Assembly (NCBI GenBank): GCA_029936515.1
Contig: JAPYSK010000002.1
Coordinates: 30,920-76,619 of the forward strand
DNA: 45,700 nt
Direction: 5' to 3'
Origin: Candidatus Thioglobus sp.
GTDB lineage: Bacteria; Pseudomonadota; Gammaproteobacteria; PS1; Pseudothioglobaceae
Shown here: piece by piece, positions 43,309 to 45,700 of the stretch
Numbering within the stretch: position 1 is the stretch's first letter
How the letters are laid out: every line of letters starts with the position of its first letter
Notes under the pieces: model-generated
Database searches by the model: none
Told to the model about the DNA's origin: nothing
Seen by the model: only the letters and a program-made list of their open reading frames with translations
Translations under genes and position numbers: made by a program

Positions 43309-43620
43309 ATGAAAAAGAGTTTATTGATTACGATTACTATAGCGGCATTAGCTTTTTCATTAAGCTCTAAAGCTAATAGCCAGGGTGAGGCAATGTATGA
43401 GGTTCTTGGCTGCTTAAGTTGTCACGGTCAAGCTGGTCGTTCTAATGATGAAAATTACCCTTCTTTGGCAGGAAAAGATGTTGAATGGATTGTTCAGCAA
43501 TTAGAAAATTTTCAGTCAGGTGAGCGTTATGATGAATACATGAATGCCATGGCTCGAATGGCAGAAGGGTTTGAGCGTTCTATTGCAGAGTACTTATCTA
43601 TTCAGAATCCTAAAAACTAA
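43309..43620 (+). CDS. Small class I cytochrome c
   Basis: 103 residues with a signal peptide (about 1-22: KK, hydrophobic core, SSKA) and one haem c site, C35-x-x-C38-H39. The downstream AMARMAEGF probably contributes the axial Met. The mature domain of about 80 residues resembles one half of cytochrome c4 (FQSGERYDEYMNAMA versus FKSGERNNAIMAG in the neighbouring gene). It is a periplasmic electron carrier. In Pseudomonas an equivalent small cytochrome gene lies between engB and the c4 gene. The start has no strong Shine-Dalgarno sequence. It is AT-rich, like the neighbourhood. Confidence 0.9.
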   Translation: MKKSLLITITIAALAFSLSSKANSQGEAMYEVLGCLSCHGQAGRSNDENYPSLAGKDVEWIVQQLENFQSGERYDEYMNAMARMAEGFERSIAEYLSIQNPKN

Positions 43621-43650
43621 CTTTCCCCCTAAATCAGCAAGAATAGAGGT

Positions 43651-43679
43651 TTACGAGACAATTAATTTTCACGTATAAT
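43651..43679 (+). promoter_or_regulatory. Promoter candidate for the cytochrome c4 gene
   Basis: TATAAT (43674-43679) has TTACGA 17 bp upstream (43651-43656). The -10 is perfect and the -35 matches 3 of 6. The start would be near 43686, giving a leader of about 20 nt that includes the ribosome-binding site TTGGAGATTGAG. Confidence 0.5.
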
Positions 43680-43705
43680 TTCTTGGAATTTATTGGAGAT
43701 TGAGA

Positions 43706-44344
43706 ATGAAAAAAACCATCATTATTTTAGCGACAGTTTTACTTGCTTCTTTTAGTAACTCAATTATTGCTGCTGGAGACGCCGAAGCAGGTCAGACAAA
43801 ATCTGCCACTTGTATGGGCTGTCATGGTCTTGCAGGTAATAGTGAAATTGCTTCGTTTCCTAAGTTGGCTGGTCAAGGTGAAGCTTATCTTTTAAAGCAG
43901 CTACAAAATTTTAAATCGGGTGAAAGGAATAATGCAATTATGGCTGGTGTTGCATCTTTGCTTTCAGAGCAAGATATGATGGATATTGCAGCTTATTACT
44001 CGATCCAAACTATAAGTGAAAATAGTGCTAAGGGAGATGCCAAAACAATTGAGCTTGGCCGCAAGATTTATGTCGGCGGTAAGATGGATACTCAGACTAC
44101 AGCATGTATTGCTTGTCATGGCCCGAAGGGGTTAGGCATACCAACTGCTGGCTTTCCTTCACTTAGCGCACAACATGCTGACTATATTGCTGTTCAGTTA
44201 AAGGCATTCCGTCAATACTCTATCAACGAGCAGACAGGCTCTGATGACGTTTCTAGAACTAATGAAATGATGGTAAATGTTGCTAAAGGATTAACGACAG
44301 TTGAAATTGAAGCTTTGGCGCAGTATATTGCCGGACTTCACTAA
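43706..44344 (+). CDS. Dihaem cytochrome c4
   Basis: 212 residues from ATG 43706, with GGAG 9 nt upstream; the in-frame TTG at 43700 is not needed. The signal peptide is about 1-22 (IIAAGDAEAG after it). Two haem c sites are present: C36-x-x-C39-H40 and C134-x-x-C137-H138, one per domain, with the internal duplication typical of c4. Each domain keeps a methionine in the expected region (AIMAGV and NEMMVNVAKGL) as axial ligand. It transfers electrons in the periplasm to terminal oxidases such as cbb3. It is convergent with the SDR gene. Confidence 0.94.
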   Translation: MKKTIIILATVLLASFSNSIIAAGDAEAGQTKSATCMGCHGLAGNSEIASFPKLAGQGEAYLLKQLQNFKSGERNNAIMAGVASLLSEQDMMDIAAYYSIQTISENSAKGDAKTIELGRKIYVGGKMDTQTTACIACHGPKGLGIPTAGFPSLSAQHADYIAVQLKAFRQYSINEQTGSDDVSRTNEMMVNVAKGLTTVEIEALAQYIAGLH

Positions 44345-44367
44345 ACTAGATAAAGTTATAGTTTAGT
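44340..44367. terminator. Inverted repeat between convergent genes, possible bidirectional terminator
   Basis: ACTAAACTA (44340-44348) and TAGTTTAGT (44359-44367) are perfect 9-bp inverted arms with a 10-nt loop. The repeat spans the stop codons of cytochrome c4 (plus) and the SDR (minus). Its AT-rich stem and the lack of a following T run make it a weak terminator candidate. Confidence 0.35.
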
Positions 44368-45133
44368 TCATTCGTTCAGTGTTTCCGTCCACTGTCATTA
44401 TCTGACCAGATATTCTGCGTGCCTCATTCGATAGTAAAAATACTGCCATATTAGCAATATCTTCTTTGTCTACAAACGTTTTGAGTGAAACCATTGATTC
44501 ATAATCTTCTTGCAGTTCTTGTTCTGAAATTTCTAAGGATTTTGCTTTAGCCTCGATAACACGTTTCATTCTATCTCCAGATACTGAACCAGGACAGATG
44601 GCATTGACTCTTATATTAAATTCTCCCAACTCCATAGCAAGTGACTTTGTCATTCCAATAATAGCCCATTTGCTAGCTACATAAGGGGTTCTTAAGGGGA
44701 ACCCAAACAGGCCGGCAGTTGAAGACAGATTGATAATCGAACCTCCCTTATTATTCTTTAAAAGAGGTATAGCGTATTTAGTGAAGTAAAAGTGACTATT
44801 TAAATTTATATCGATTGTTTGTCTCCACTCCTCAACCGATAAATTCTCCATAGATCCAGTTGGACCAGCGATTCCAACATTGTTAATTAGGGCATCAATG
44901 CTTGAAATTTTTTTTGAAAGAGTTTCAAAATACTTTTTAACTGAAGAAGGGTCTCCAGCATTAACATTTTCTATAAATATTTTTTTATTAATCAGTGGGT
45001 GTTTTTGAATTTCATCAATTTTTTGCTGATTAATATCGGACAAATAAACTGTATGGCCTTGATCTATCAAAAAAGTAGCCATGCACCAGCCAAGTCCATC
45101 TGCTGATGCTGAGATTATTATATTTTTACTCAC
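44363..45133 (-). CDS. Short-chain dehydrogenase/reductase (SDR), GTG start
   Basis: 256 residues of the classical SDR family. The cofactor loop is SASADGLGW (a variant of GxxxGxG), followed by the NNVG motif, the catalytic Ser in INLSSTAG and the YVASK active site. The start codon is GTG (45133-45131) with AGGG 7 nt upstream. It lies 17 nt downstream of the ABC ATPase gene on the same strand. The C-terminal AKAKSLEISEQELQEDYESMVSLKTFVDKEDIANMA is a feature I associate with SDRs near betaine/carnitine transport genes. It could oxidise carnitine or carnitinyl-CoA to the 3-oxo form; that is inference from the CaiD operon nearby. Confidence 0.82.
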   Translation of the reverse strand: MSKNIIISASADGLGWCMATFLIDQGHTVYLSDINQQKIDEIQKHPLINKKIFIENVNAGDPSSVKKYFETLSKKISSIDALINNVGIAGPTGSMENLSVEEWRQTIDINLNSHFYFTKYAIPLLKNNKGGSIINLSSTAGLFGFPLRTPYVASKWAIIGMTKSLAMELGEFNIRVNAICPGSVSGDRMKRVIEAKAKSLEISEQELQEDYESMVSLKTFVDKEDIANMAVFLLSNEARRISGQIMTVDGNTERMN

Positions 45134-45150
45134 GGAATTGCCCTGAGATA

Positions 45151-45700
45151 TTAAGTAGTTTTAGTTAGCGCTACAGAAAGTTCGTCTGATGAAATGTAAC
45201 CAGTAGTATTTCCAGTTTTATCAATAACTTCAATTGTTGATCTATCTTTTAATACTTTGGGAACTAAATCTTCAATAAATGTATCTTCATCATACTTATA
45301 TGTTGAGGAAGGGTTGATAGCTGAGGAATCAAACTTATCGATTTTTGTCATCACAGTTTTGGCTCTTAAAACTTTTGAACGGTTTACGTCCTTAACGAAT
45401 GCTTTTACATAGTCATCTGCTGGATTCAAGATAATGTCTTCTGGCCGTCCAACTTGAACTAACCTTCCTGCATTTAATATTCCTATGTGGTCTCCTAATT
45501 TAAGGGACTCATCTAGGTCATGAGTAATAAAGACAATCGTTTTTTTAAGTTTTGATTGGAGTTCAACTAGCTGATTTTGCATGTCACTTCTAATCAGAGG
45601 ATCTAAAGCACTAAAAGCTTCATCCATTAGAAGAATTTGTGGGTTTGTTGCAAGAGCTCTTGCTAGACCAACCCTTTGCTGCATGCCTCCAGATAGCTGT
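45151..45700 (-). CDS. Quaternary-amine ABC transporter ATP-binding protein (ProV/OpuAA-like), 5' partial
   Basis: The gene enters from beyond the right edge of the window, so its N-terminus with Walker A is missing. The visible part begins at the ABC signature LSGGMQQRVGLARAL, then Walker B ILLMDEAFSALDP and the H-loop VFITHDLDESLKLGD. The GRLVQVGRPEDIILNPADDYVKAFVKDVNR block is typical of glycine betaine/proline betaine importers. About 75 further residues form a CBS-like regulatory domain (TGYISSDELS near the end), used in OpuA/ProV for ionic-strength or nucleotide sensing. Permease and binding protein genes are expected just outside. It is co-directional with the SDR gene. Confidence 0.88.
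   Translation of the reverse strand, partial: QLSGGMQQRVGLARALATNPQILLMDEAFSALDPLIRSDMQNQLVELQSKLKKTIVFITHDLDESLKLGDHIGILNAGRLVQVGRPEDIILNPADDYVKAFVKDVNRSKVLRAKTVMTKIDKFDSSAINPSSTYKYDEDTFIEDLVPKVLKDRSTIEVIDKTGNTTGYISSDELSVALTKTT

Overview
The window is chromosomal DNA from an AT-rich, gene-dense, probably marine gammaproteobacterium. Evidence for this is the gammaproteobacterial order rplO-secY-rpmJ-rpsM-rpsK-rpsD-rpoA-rplQ, a FadE of the large membrane-associated type, a dicytochrome c4 next to engB, short intergenic gaps, and many ABC and TRAP-type uptake systems for organic acids and quaternary amines. A lineage such as the SUP05/Arctic96BD-19 group or another streamlined oligotroph would fit, but this is an inference and no rRNA is present to settle it. 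No tRNA, rRNA, CRISPR array, insertion sequence or prophage gene was seen.

Layout. (1) 1-5839: end of the spc operon and the alpha operon (rpmD with a repetitive N-terminal extension, rplO, secY, rpmJ, then rpsM to rplQ behind a near-consensus promoter), followed by rpsU and a YqeY-family gene. (2) 5854-16359: a fatty-acid beta-oxidation block. A divergent AraC-type regulator faces fadE, a FadN-type dehydrogenase/hydratase fusion, a thiolase, a nitronate monooxygenase-like flavoprotein, a DUF2889 protein and a fadD-type ligase. (3) 16555-23127: a Liv-type ABC transporter (two permeases, two ATPases, binding protein) with an embedded AMP-forming acyl-CoA synthetase. This block is visibly more GC-rich than its flanks and ends in a UUCG-loop terminator, so it looks horizontally acquired. 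(4) 23205-24315: a nitrilase-family amidase and the decayed remains of small membrane-protein genes. (5) 24299-32345: a RpiR regulator divergent from a TAXI-type TRAP transporter, then an aminotransferase and acetoacetyl-CoA synthetase. (6) 32411-38421: housekeeping genes (tdk, a TauE/SafE permease, msrB, cca, a RecB-like nuclease, engB). (7) 38623-43229: an operon read here as gamma-butyrobetaine/carnitine catabolism (thioesterase, acyl-CoA dehydrogenase, NDP-forming CoA ligase, CaiD-type hydratase). It sits between engB and the cytochrome c/c4 pair, which are direct neighbours in Pseudomonas. (8) 44363-45700: on the minus strand, an SDR dehydrogenase and the end of a ProV-like ABC ATPase with a CBS domain, probably quaternary-amine uptake.

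How the parts could work together. The ProV-like transporter would import carnitine, butyrobetaine or betaine. The ligase, dehydrogenase and hydratase would convert the butyrobetainyl chain to carnitinyl-CoA. The SDR could oxidise the 3-hydroxyl. A cleavage enzyme not seen in the window would give betainyl-CoA plus acetoacetate, the thioesterase would release glycine betaine, and the acetoacetyl-CoA synthetase at 30393 together with the thiolase could recover the acetoacetate carbon. The most unusual candidate system is this carnitine/butyrobetaine operon, which uses an NDP-forming ligase where E. coli uses the AMP-forming CaiC.
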